Source: Bizionia paragorgiae (GTDB taxonomy: Bacteria > Bacteroidota > Bacteroidia > Flavobacteriales > Flavobacteriaceae). From it: a stretch of 64,000 nucleotides of DNA. Below are positions 45,399 to 52,510 of this stretch, piece after piece (the first letter of the stretch is position 1; every line of letters begins with the position of its first letter). The stretch covers positions 1 through 64,000 of the forward strand of contig NZ_FNQK01000002.1 in the NCBI RefSeq assembly GCF_900107625.1, written 5' to 3'. The notes beneath the pieces were generated by a model. The model was not told the origin of the DNA. It saw only the letters and a program-made list of their open reading frames with translations, and made no database searches. The position numbers and the translations under genes were made by a program.

Positions 45399-46691
45399 AT
45401 GAAATACCATAAAATAGACAACGCTCTTTTTATTAAAAACCGTAAAAACTTTGCGGCAAAAATGCAACCTAGCAGTTTAGCGGTTTTCAACTCTAACGAT
45501 ATTTATCCAATTAGTGCCGATAGCACCATGCCTTTTCAGCAACACCGAGATATTTTTTATCTAAGTGGTGTTGACCAAGAAGAAAGCATCCTTGTTATTT
45601 TCCCTGATTGTCCGAATCCTAAACACCGTGAAGTTTTATTTCTTAAAGAAACAAACGAACATATCGCTGTATGGGAAGGTGAAAAACTAACCAAAGAAGC
45701 GGCATTAGAAACTAGTGGAATAAAAACAGTGTACTGGTTACAAGACATGGAAAAAATCATGTTTGAAATGATGACACAGTGCGATACGGTTTACATTAAC
45801 ACTAACGAACACTATAGAGCTAATGTAGAAACAGAAACTCGTGAAGACCGTTTTACAAAGTGGTTAAAAGACAAATACCCTGCACACCGTGTTGCTAAAA
45901 GCAACCCGATACTACAACGTTTACGTTCGGTAAAGGATCAAATAGAAATCGATTTGATGCAACACGCTTGTGATATTACCGAAAAAGGATTCCGTCGTGT
46001 TTTAGACTTTGTAAAACCTGGAGTTTGGGAATATGAAATCGAGGCAGAATTCATGCACGAGTTTTTAAGAAACCGCTCTAAAGGATTTGCTTACACCCCA
46101 ATTATCGCAGCTGGAAACAACGCAAATGTTTTACATTATGTTGAAAACAACCAACAATGTAAAGATGGTGATTTAATCCTTTTTGATACGGCTGCAGAAT
46201 ACGCTAACTACTCTAGTGATTTAAGTAGAACAATTCCTGTGAATGGTCGTTTTACTAAACGCCAACGTGAAGTTTACGACGCGGTAAACAGAGTAAAAAA
46301 GGACGCCTCTAAATTATTAGTACCAGGAACATTATGGGCAGAATACCACGTAGAAGTTGGTCATTTAATGACTAGTGAATTATTAGGTTTAGGATTACTT
46401 GATAAAGCGGATGTGAAAAATGAAAACCCAGATTGGCCAGCATACAAAAAATACTTTATGCACGGAACGTCTCACCACATTGGATTAGACACACACGATT
46501 ATGGTATTTTAACCGAACCTATTCAAGAAAATATGGTGTTTACCGTAGAGCCTGGTATTTATATACCAGAAGAAGGTTTTGGTATTCGATTAGAAGATGA
46601 TCTTGTTGTACAAAAAACAGGAGAGCCATTTAATTTAATGGGTAATATTCCAATTGAAGCAGAAGAAATTGAAGAGTTAATGAATAAATAA
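45399..46691 (+). CDS. pepP: Xaa-Pro aminopeptidase (M24B)
   Basis: 430 aa from ATG 45399. A TTG 18 codons upstream overlaps the promoter region and is not used here. The N-terminal domain is creatinase-like (MKYHKIDNALFIKNRKNFAA, MPFQQHRDIFYLSGVDQEES). The C-terminal pita-bread domain carries five metal ligands: two Asp in LILFDTAAEYANYSSDLSRT, His in HGTSHHIGLDTHDYG, Glu in FTVEPGIYIP and Glu in GIRLEDDLVV. It removes N-terminal residues preceding Pro, in the cytoplasm, using manganese. It ends 19 bases before a strong terminator. Confidence 0.96.
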   Translation: MKYHKIDNALFIKNRKNFAAKMQPSSLAVFNSNDIYPISADSTMPFQQHRDIFYLSGVDQEESILVIFPDCPNPKHREVLFLKETNEHIAVWEGEKLTKEAALETSGIKTVYWLQDMEKIMFEMMTQCDTVYINTNEHYRANVETETREDRFTKWLKDKYPAHRVAKSNPILQRLRSVKDQIEIDLMQHACDITEKGFRRVLDFVKPGVWEYEIEAEFMHEFLRNRSKGFAYTPIIAAGNNANVLHYVENNQQCKDGDLILFDTAAEYANYSSDLSRTIPVNGRFTKRQREVYDAVNRVKKDASKLLVPGTLWAEYHVEVGHLMTSELLGLGLLDKADVKNENPDWPAYKKYFMHGTSHHIGLDTHDYGILTEPIQENMVFTVEPGIYIPEEGFGIRLEDDLVVQKTGEPFNLMGNIPIEAEEIEELMNK

Positions 46692-46710
46692 ATCATTACC
46701 TATACTTTTA

Positions 46711-46735
46711 AAAGGCGAGCTCAATGCTCGCCTTT
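46711..46735 (+). terminator. pepP intrinsic terminator
   Basis: A perfect ten-base stem AAAGGCGAGC / GCTCGCCTTT with a five-base loop is followed by a T-run. Confidence 0.95.
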
Positions 46736-46851
46736 TTTATGGCTTTACTTTTAATACCCCACACTTCTAGAGGCTAAAATTTAAATTTTAACACAGCCCT
46801 CCCACGCACAGCACACAACACACTCATTATCAACTCACAACTGTTAATGTC

Positions 46852-46883
46852 TTTGGATAGCTCTGTAAAATTCAGTAACTTTA
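46852..46883 (+). promoter_or_regulatory. Promoter of the CBS-domain gene
   Basis: TTTG (46852-46855), a 20-base spacer and TAACTTTA (46876-46883) match the Bacteroidota consensus except for the last base of the -7 box. It is 23 bases before the ATG. The 215-bp stretch between pepP and this gene holds only the pepP terminator and this promoter. Confidence 0.65.
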
Positions 46884-46906
46884 GGTAACTAAAAAAACAA
46901 AATATT

Positions 46907-47374
46907 ATGGGTATAAAAAGTTTCCAAGGCGCACGTAAAGAGCAGAATCAAGAGTTAGAACAAGACTTGTTTAAAGTGAGTGATTTTATGACTAAAGATC
47001 TCATTACGTTTAAAGCCAACCAAACTGTTGAAGAGGTAATAAACACCTTGATAAAACATAAAATTTCTGGAGGACCAGTAGTAAATGACAAAAATGAGCT
47101 CATCGGAATTATTTCTGAAGGGGATTGCATCAAGCAAATTAGTGAAAGCCGTTATCACAATATGCCTGTTAGCGATGACAGTATTGAACGCTATATGGCA
47201 AAAGATATCGAAACTATAGACGGTAATTTAAATGTGTTGGATGCCGCCAAACAGTTTTTAGATTCTAAAAGAAGACGTTTCCCAATTGTCGAAGACGGAA
47301 AATTAATTGGTCAAATTAGTCAGAAAGACATTCTCAAAGCAGCACTAAAATTAAAAGGTCAAAATTGGAAATAA
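46907..47374 (+). CDS. Stand-alone CBS-pair protein
   Basis: 155 aa. An N-terminal charged tail (GARKEQNQELEQDLFKVSDF) precedes two CBS motifs: residues about 25-80 (MTKDLITFKANQTVEEVINT, ISGGPVVNDKNELIGIISEG) and about 97-150 (MAKDIETIDGNLNVLDAAKQ, RRRFPIVEDGKLIGQISQKD). A Bateman pair like this usually binds adenosyl nucleotides and acts as an energy sensor. No attached effector domain is present, so it probably works through a partner protein that the sequence does not reveal. It is convergent with the Zn-ribbon gene. Confidence 0.92.
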   Translation: MGIKSFQGARKEQNQELEQDLFKVSDFMTKDLITFKANQTVEEVINTLIKHKISGGPVVNDKNELIGIISEGDCIKQISESRYHNMPVSDDSIERYMAKDIETIDGNLNVLDAAKQFLDSKRRRFPIVEDGKLIGQISQKDILKAALKLKGQNWK

Positions 47375-47392
47375 GCGCATTTCTAAATCGCT

Positions 47393-47740
47393 TTATTTTC
47401 GTTTTACCAGTGCATAATAATCGTTCTCCAAAGGCAGATAACCTTGATCATAAACAAAATAGTACACGGTACCCACTTTCGTGGTGTAAATACTAGTAAA
47501 GTAATTAAAATCAAACCCCTTTTCTATTAATTTAGTCTTGGAGGTTTTTGTTTTTTGATCAGGATTAAGCGCTTCTAAAATGCGCCAATTTTTTCGTAGT
47601 CGGTTGTTTATATTGCGAATTAAGTTCTTCGCATCCTTATTCATTTTATTATTATAGGCATTCCGGCAGCCGTCACTACAGAATTTTTTATCTATTCTAC
47701 CCACGATCTTATCGCCACACTCTGGACATAATTTGGTCAT
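47393..47740 (-). CDS. Small zinc-ribbon protein (DUF2116-like)
   Basis: 115 aa. The N-terminal treble-clef-like ribbon has four Cys in CPECGDKIVG and FCSDGCRNAYNNKMN, followed by a basic helical segment (LIRNINNRLRKNWRILE) and a C-terminal beta domain ending YYALVKRK. The spacing Cys-x2-Cys...Cys-x3-Cys resembles the DUF2116 ribbon seen in flavobacterial proteins of unknown role. It could bind nucleic acid or protein. Convergent with the CBS gene (18 bp between stops). Confidence 0.82.
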   Translation of the reverse strand: MTKLCPECGDKIVGRIDKKFCSDGCRNAYNNKMNKDAKNLIRNINNRLRKNWRILEALNPDQKTKTSKTKLIEKGFDFNYFTSIYTTKVGTVYYFVYDQGYLPLENDYYALVKRK

Positions 47741-48073
47741 AACTCCTGTTTTATAAATTAATTTTTAAGCCTTCAGGTATCCCCTAGCATGCCATAAAAA
47801 AATCGACATTCACAGCTCTACCACGATTACACTTTAAGCAATAGCCTTAAAATAATATACCACTAAAGACAGGGCGCATGCATTAAGTAACTACAAGACC
47901 ACCTGTCTCTACCTATTAAATATACAACTTATTCGTTTGCAAACGACTACAAACATTTACATACGACATTAAATAAGTAATAACCGACTAACATTGTGAT
48001 GGTGTTGCATCTTTGCCTTGTCGACGGTTAAGTCCTCGATAGTATTAACTGTTAAACCTTAAACTTTAAAATT
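47741..48073. other. 333-bp non-coding interval upstream of ssb
   Basis: No credible gene. It contains a perfect 14-bp palindrome at 47933-47946, a spaced inverted repeat AGACAGG (47867-47873) / CCTGTCT (47902-47908), and a -7-like CATCTTTG at 48008-48015 preceding the ssb start by about 60 bases. Confidence 0.6.
47933..47946. promoter_or_regulatory. Perfect 14-bp palindrome, candidate operator
   Basis: TCGTTTGCAAACGA is an uninterrupted palindrome about 130 bases before the ssb ATG and 190 bases before the Zn-ribbon start. Its form (CG, A/T, central TTGCAA) resembles operators of LacI/GalR-type repressors. No such regulator is encoded in the window, so the assignment is speculative. Confidence 0.4.
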
Positions 48074-48406
48074 ATGAACGCACTTAGAAACAAAGTACAG
48101 TTGATTGGTAACTTAGGAAACGATCCAGAAATTATTAATCTTGAATCAGGAAAAATGCTTGCAAAATTTTCGATTGCAACCAACGAGAATTACAAAAACG
48201 CCCAAGGCGAAAAAGTAACCGACACCCAATGGCACAATATCGTAGCTTGGGGAAGCTTAGCAACTCTAGCAGAGAAGTATTTACAAAAAGGTAAAGAAAT
48301 TGCTATAGAAGGCAAACTCACCACCCGATCATGGGAAGATAAGGAGGGCGTAAAACGCTACACTACAGAGGTGGTTTGTAACGAGCTGTTAATGCTTGGC
48401 AAATAA
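48074..48406 (+). CDS. ssb: Short single-stranded DNA-binding protein
   Basis: 110 aa. OB-fold SSB: MNALRNKVQLIGNLGNDPEI, KMLAKFSIATNENYKN, DTQWHNIVAWGSLATLAEKY, GKEIAIEGKLTTRSWEDKEG, VVCNELLMLGK. It ends right after the OB fold and lacks the Gly/Pro-rich linker and acidic DDDIPF-type tip of the main replicative SSB. It therefore cannot recruit partners through that tip. It is probably an accessory SSB, with the full-length one elsewhere in the genome. The long untranslated leader (about 60 bases) and own terminator mark a separate transcription unit. Confidence 0.93.
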   Translation: MNALRNKVQLIGNLGNDPEIINLESGKMLAKFSIATNENYKNAQGEKVTDTQWHNIVAWGSLATLAEKYLQKGKEIAIEGKLTTRSWEDKEGVKRYTTEVVCNELLMLGK

Positions 48407-48430
48407 GATTCGCTACAATAACCACTCACT

Positions 48431-48463
48431 AAGGGAAGCTCGTGATAAATCACAGCTTCCCTT
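48431..48463 (+). terminator. ssb intrinsic terminator
   Basis: Stem AAGGGAAGCT / AGCTTCCCTT with an extra inner GTGA/TCAC pairing, followed by an eight-base T-run. Confidence 0.95.
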
Positions 48464-48541
48464 TTTTTTATTTTAAGCACTTTAAAAAAGATTATAATAA
48501 GCCACTATAAATCTACAACTACACAAAAGACCGCTCCCGAT

Positions 48542-49558
48542 TTATTTTTTTGTTAAAGTAACATACACCGGAAAATGATCGCTAAACCCTCCAATATATC
48601 TACTTCCCGCATAAGTTCTAAAGGGTGTCCCTTCATACCTACCTCGTTTTTGCTTTAAGAAATCGGCATCAAAAATATCAGCTTTATAAAAACGTAAAGC
48701 TTCCTTTTTGCGTTCAAATAAATTAGGGGTAATTAAAATTTGATCAAACAAGTTCCAATTATCATTATGCACAGTGGTTCCGCGATCAATATCGAACAAG
48801 GTATCCATCGGGTTGTATAAGTTATGACTTTCTACTAACCGGGTGATACTTTTAGAGAAAGGATCGTCGTTAAAATCACCCATAACCATAATTTTTGCAT
48901 TAGCATCCTTTTCTTTAAGCTCGGTAATAATCTCTTCAACCTTGCTCGCCGCCATAAGACGTTTATACTCACTGCTATCCTCACCCAAACGACGCGAGGG
49001 CCAATGGTTTACAATAACATGCAATTCCAAACCATCAAGTAAGCCGCTAACTAGAAGAATATCTCTAGTATAATCTTGCACGCCGCGCTCATCGAGCAAT
49101 TCTAAGCGATAGGGCCTAGAATAGGCTACATCAAAAACATCTGCATTATAAAGTAACGCGACATCAATACCGCGCTCATCAGGAGAATTGTAATGAATGT
49201 ACTTATAATTATAGTCCTCTAAATGTTTAGACCCTATCAAATCGTTTAATACAGCGCCATTTTCTACTTCGGCCAGACCAACAATTGCTGGAGGGTTATC
49301 GGTTTGCTCTTTACCAATATTAGGTATGGTAAAAGACAGGTTTCTAATTTTATTATGGTATCTTTTAACGGTCCATCGTCGCGATGCCGTTGGGAGTAAA
49401 TCATTATCGCGTGTCACCTTATCATCATAAATATCGAATAGATTTTCAATATTATAAAAGGCGACTGTGTATTTCTTTAATTCGGATTTCAAAACGTTTA
49501 AATTCTTTAGAACTGTATTTATTGCGTTTACAAAATAGAGAAATATTTCTGATTTCAT
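48542..49558 (-). CDS. Endonuclease/exonuclease/phosphatase family protein
   Basis: 338 aa. EEP-fold motifs: VAFYNIENLFD (first metal Asn), GLAEVENGAVLNDL (catalytic Glu), VIVNHWPSRR, IMVMGDFNDDPFSK (Asp/Asn) and the terminal FSDHFPVYVTLTKK (Asp-His). This sub-group is predicted to cleave phosphodiester or phosphoester bonds; the substrate is unknown. No signal peptide is evident. The first 25 residues (MKSEIFLYFVNAINTVLKNL) precede the fold and the true start might be a TTG/GTG further in, but ATG 49558 is the only nearby ATG. It is divergent from hflX with 29 bp between start codons. Confidence 0.88.
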   Translation of the reverse strand: MKSEIFLYFVNAINTVLKNLNVLKSELKKYTVAFYNIENLFDIYDDKVTRDNDLLPTASRRWTVKRYHNKIRNLSFTIPNIGKEQTDNPPAIVGLAEVENGAVLNDLIGSKHLEDYNYKYIHYNSPDERGIDVALLYNADVFDVAYSRPYRLELLDERGVQDYTRDILLVSGLLDGLELHVIVNHWPSRRLGEDSSEYKRLMAASKVEEIITELKEKDANAKIMVMGDFNDDPFSKSITRLVESHNLYNPMDTLFDIDRGTTVHNDNWNLFDQILITPNLFERKKEALRFYKADIFDADFLKQKRGRYEGTPFRTYAGSRYIGGFSDHFPVYVTLTKK

Positions 49559-49563
49559 TTACG

Positions 49564-49571
49564 TAACTTTG
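49564..49571 (+). promoter_or_regulatory. Candidate -7 box of hflX
   Basis: TAACTTTG matches TAnnTTTG exactly, 16 bases before the hflX ATG. It lies in the 29-bp divergent gap with the EEP gene, so the -33 region is inside the first codons of that gene. No good TTTG is seen there. Confidence 0.55.
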
Positions 49572-49587
49572 CACTTTAAATTAATAT

Positions 49588-50817
49588 ATGTTAGAAAAAA
49601 AAGATACCGCTTTAGAAAAAGCAATTTTAATAGGAGTTATTACCAAAACCCAAGATGAAGAGAAGTCTGAAGAATATTTAGACGAGTTAGAATTCTTGAC
49701 TTACACTGCTGGTGGTGAAGTATTAAAACGCTTCACACAGAAAATGGATATGCCCAACCCTAAAACCTTTATCGGGACAGGAAAAATGGAAACCGTAAGG
49801 CAGTATATCGAAGAAAACAATGTTGGAACCGCTATTTTTGATGATGAGCTTTCGGCGGCACAAGAACGAAATATAAGTAAAATATTAAATTGTAAAGTCC
49901 TAGACCGCACCAATTTAATCTTAGATATTTTTGCACAACGCGCACAAACCAGCTATGCAAGAACGCAAGTAGAATTGGCACAATGCGAATATTTATTACC
50001 ACGATTAAAAGGAATGTGGACTCACCTTGAAAGACAAAAAGGGGGTATTGGAATGCGTGGACCTGGAGAAACAGAAATCGAAACCGATAGACGTATCGTT
50101 AGAGACCGTATTTCCTTGTTAAAAGACAAGATCAAGGTCATCGATAAGCAAATGTCGGTGCAACGCGGTAACCGCGGAAAAATGGTACGTGTAGCACTTG
50201 TTGGTTATACCAACGTTGGAAAATCCACACTGATGAATACCGTTAGTAAAAGTGAGGTCTTTGCCGAGAACAAACTTTTTGCCACCTTAGACACCACCGT
50301 TCGTAAAGTGGTAATACAAAACCTACCCTTTTTATTAACCGATACCGTAGGATTTATTAGAAAGCTACCCACACAATTAGTAGAGAGCTTTAAAAGTACT
50401 TTAGACGAGGTGCGGGAAGCCGATTTATTATTGCACGTTGTAGATATTTCTCATCCTAATTTTGAGGAACACATTGCGTCTGTAAATAAAATTTTAGGGG
50501 AAATTGATAGTAGTGACAAGCCTACAATTATGGTTTTTAATAAAATTGACGCGTATAAAGCCGAACCTTTTGACGCGACCGATCTTATTGCAGAACGCGG
50601 AGAAGAACACTATTCTCTAGCCGAATGGAAGCGCACGTGGATGAATCGTGTAGGAGAAAATAACGCGTTATTTATATCGGCCTTAAACAAAGACAATCTC
50701 GAAGACTTTAAAAAACGTATCTACGACGAGGTCCGCGATATTCATGTCACCCGTTTTCCATACAACCATTTTCTTTATCCCGATTACGATTACGAAAAAT
50801 TGGACGAGGAAGAATAA
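49588..50817 (+). CDS. hflX: GTPase HflX
   Basis: 409 aa. The N-terminal HflX domain (about 20-190) has FIGTGKMETVRQYIEENN, the FDDELSAAQERNIS segment and the Gly-rich GGIGMRGPGETEIETDRR. The GTPase domain has G1 GYTNVGKS (206-213), G3 DTVGFIRKLP and G4 FNKID. HflX binds the 50S ribosome and splits stalled or stress-hibernating 70S ribosomes. A 3'-terminal tail DYDYEKLDEEE is acidic. The structured RNA element begins eight bases after its stop codon, so it is part of the hflX mRNA. Confidence 0.96.
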   Translation: MLEKKDTALEKAILIGVITKTQDEEKSEEYLDELEFLTYTAGGEVLKRFTQKMDMPNPKTFIGTGKMETVRQYIEENNVGTAIFDDELSAAQERNISKILNCKVLDRTNLILDIFAQRAQTSYARTQVELAQCEYLLPRLKGMWTHLERQKGGIGMRGPGETEIETDRRIVRDRISLLKDKIKVIDKQMSVQRGNRGKMVRVALVGYTNVGKSTLMNTVSKSEVFAENKLFATLDTTVRKVVIQNLPFLLTDTVGFIRKLPTQLVESFKSTLDEVREADLLLHVVDISHPNFEEHIASVNKILGEIDSSDKPTIMVFNKIDAYKAEPFDATDLIAERGEEHYSLAEWKRTWMNRVGENNALFISALNKDNLEDFKKRIYDEVRDIHVTRFPYNHFLYPDYDYEKLDEEE

Positions 50818-50825
50818 AAGGATAA

Positions 50826-50912
50826 GGGCGTTACCTTACAGGTCAGGCTCTCGGCAGTCGCTTCCCGAAAACAAAATCGGTAGAGCTCCAACACAGCCTC
50901 CATCCTTAACGC
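50826..50912 (+). ncRNA. Dispersed structured 3'-UTR element, copy B
   Basis: It begins GGGCGTTACC eight bases after the hflX stop and ends TCCTTAACGC, just before a strong terminator. Same blocks and fold as copy A (8400-8485, minus): outer stem GCGTTA/TAACGC, hairpin CCT-TAC-AGG, stem GCTCT/AGAGC, hairpin CCGA-N8-TCGG. Relative to copy A the base pairs in the two hairpins change on both sides (C-G to T-A; T-A to A-T). A short reading frame that overlaps here (50744-51031) is an artefact. Function is unknown: RNA stability, processing to a small RNA, or termination support are possible. Confidence 0.7.
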
Positions 50913-50916
50913 AAAT

Positions 50917-50952
50917 AAAAAACGCGATACTTATTAAAGTATCGCGTTTTTT
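50917..50952. terminator. Bidirectional terminator between hflX and the DUF3078 gene
   Basis: Arms AAAAAACGCGATAC / GTATCGCGTTTTTT around an eight-base loop form a perfect 14-base stem with A and T runs on either side. It serves both convergent transcripts. Confidence 0.96.
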
Positions 50953-50975
50953 ATTAATTGTAGGTCATGAATACA

Positions 50976-51905
50976 CTAGAAAGCATAGCTTAAACCTAAT
51001 AACCAATATGTTTGTAATTCGTTGTCTATAGTATCAAAAGTCGGACTCGCCGGTGGCACCGCATTAGCTAAGGCATAATTTAAAGCCTCTTGCTTGTTTT
51101 GTCTTAAACCAAAGTCGAAACCAACACCAATCTTTTTCCATAATTTATAAGAAAAAGAGTTAATCCATGTGTAATTTGAATAATCAGCATCTTCATAGCT
51201 ATAAAATAAAGACAGGTTAGATTTAAAGTTTATTTTACCTATCTGTCTTGTATAGTCCGCAACAATTTTAGCTCCTAAAGACGATTCGAATACGGTATCG
51301 CCAGAACTAAAAACGAAGTTATAGTTTAAAGGGTGTATCACTACAAATAAATTTTCTGTTGGTGTCCAAGTCGCACCAATACCCGCATCTAAATACCCAG
51401 GATCATTAAAATTATTAAGTAATGTTGTACGGTATTCGCCCAAAGCAGAAATAGCAAATTTCTCACTTAATTTTCTTCCGTATAATGAAGAAATATTAAA
51501 CACATCGGTGGTTTCTCTAAACTCACTATTATCTGATGGGTTATCTTTATCATCAAACTTAACCCACGCCAAATTTACATTTAAGGCATTTCTCCAGAAA
51601 AACTTATCTTGTTTTAAGTTAGCGAATGCATTTACTGTAAACCCTAAATTTGCCGAACTGTTATTTGGTGACCCTTGAGAATACCAGTTATTAAATTCTG
51701 AAATACTTCCTCCAATAGTACCAAAAGCCCCTTTTCGCCACCCTGGAAGGGCATCTATTTGTGCTTGTAAAGCATCTGCTTCTGCTTGAAGTGCATTTGC
51801 TGCCGCTTGTTTTTCAGTTTTCTGAGCTTTTAACTCTTCTTTCGTTTGCGCCTGCATAGCAGTTATTCCAAATACTAATGCAGCACATAAAATAAGTTTC
51901 TTCAT
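50976..51905 (-). CDS. DUF3078 outer-membrane protein
   Basis: 309 aa. The signal peptide MKKLILCAALVFGITAMQAQ is followed by a short coiled coil (KAQKTEKQAAANALQAEADA, 25-52) and a beta-barrel-like DUF3078 domain (about 55-309) starting PGWRKGAFGTIGGSISEFNN. It includes WRNALNVNLAW, FAISALGEYRT, NLFVVIHPLNYNF and a terminal Phe (LLGLSYAF) as in outer-membrane barrels. Common in Bacteroidota, function unknown. It has its own transcript, convergent with hflX. Confidence 0.9.
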   Translation of the reverse strand: MKKLILCAALVFGITAMQAQTKEELKAQKTEKQAAANALQAEADALQAQIDALPGWRKGAFGTIGGSISEFNNWYSQGSPNNSSANLGFTVNAFANLKQDKFFWRNALNVNLAWVKFDDKDNPSDNSEFRETTDVFNISSLYGRKLSEKFAISALGEYRTTLLNNFNDPGYLDAGIGATWTPTENLFVVIHPLNYNFVFSSGDTVFESSLGAKIVADYTRQIGKINFKSNLSLFYSYEDADYSNYTWINSFSYKLWKKIGVGFDFGLRQNKQEALNYALANAVPPASPTFDTIDNELQTYWLLGLSYAF

Positions 51906-51984
51906 GTTATTTGTTTTTAATGGATAAATTAAATTGATAAGGTTTAATCACTATTTTAAAGATAATAAAAAAAGCAGCGAACTA

Positions 51985-52491
51985 CTATTTCCTCTTATAT
52001 AAAGGCACCGACGAGCAAGCTTCACCAAATAATATGGACTTAGCCACTGGTTTTAAAGCTTGTGAAAGCATAATATAAGCCGCAGTAGGTACAGGCTTTT
52101 TAGAACAGCCTTTTATAATTATAGGCTTATCTGCATAGTCACTAAGCTCCAACTGATTTATAATATCTTGATACAACTCGGTTTCTAATGCGTTTAAATC
52201 ACCCAGAACAGTACGTTTTACATAAGGCTCTAAAGCCATAGTTAATAACATATAGGCCCATGCTGGCACAATAGCATCAGAAGAACACGTTAGTGCCACA
52301 TATTCATCTTGATGTTCCGACCAATCGTAATTCTTTACCTGATCACGAAAGTCCTTTTCACGAAGTACAAACCCTTCGTATAACCACTCTTTTATATCAA
52401 AAAGGGTACGTTTTCCTTTCGGGTAGTAATCTTCTAAATCGAATACTACTAATTTGCTATTTGCGACTCTATTTACAATCTCTTCTGCCAT
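51985..52491 (-). CDS. DUF2480 family protein
   Basis: 168 aa, soluble, no signal peptide. Characteristic family segments are VVFDLEDYYPKGKRTLFDIK, LREKDFRDQVKNYDW, YVALTCSSDAIVPAWAYMLL and KPIIIKGCSKKPVPTAAYIM. The two conserved Cys (VALTCSSDA and KGCSKK) could be metal- or redox-related, but no activity is established. It is widespread in Bacteroidota. It lies 19 bp after the ABC transporter gene in a run downstream of sufE and the SufT-like gene, so a link to Fe-S metabolism is possible by position only. Confidence 0.88.
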   Translation of the reverse strand: MAEEIVNRVANSKLVVFDLEDYYPKGKRTLFDIKEWLYEGFVLREKDFRDQVKNYDWSEHQDEYVALTCSSDAIVPAWAYMLLTMALEPYVKRTVLGDLNALETELYQDIINQLELSDYADKPIIIKGCSKKPVPTAAYIMLSQALKPVAKSILFGEACSSVPLYKRK

Positions 52492-52510
52492 AGTACAAAG
52501 ATAATTATTT

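Noticed and set aside
50744-51031. Plus-strand open frame crossing the hflX end, RNA element and terminator
   Set aside because: It runs through a structured RNA element and terminator and overlaps hflX in another frame; no protein features.
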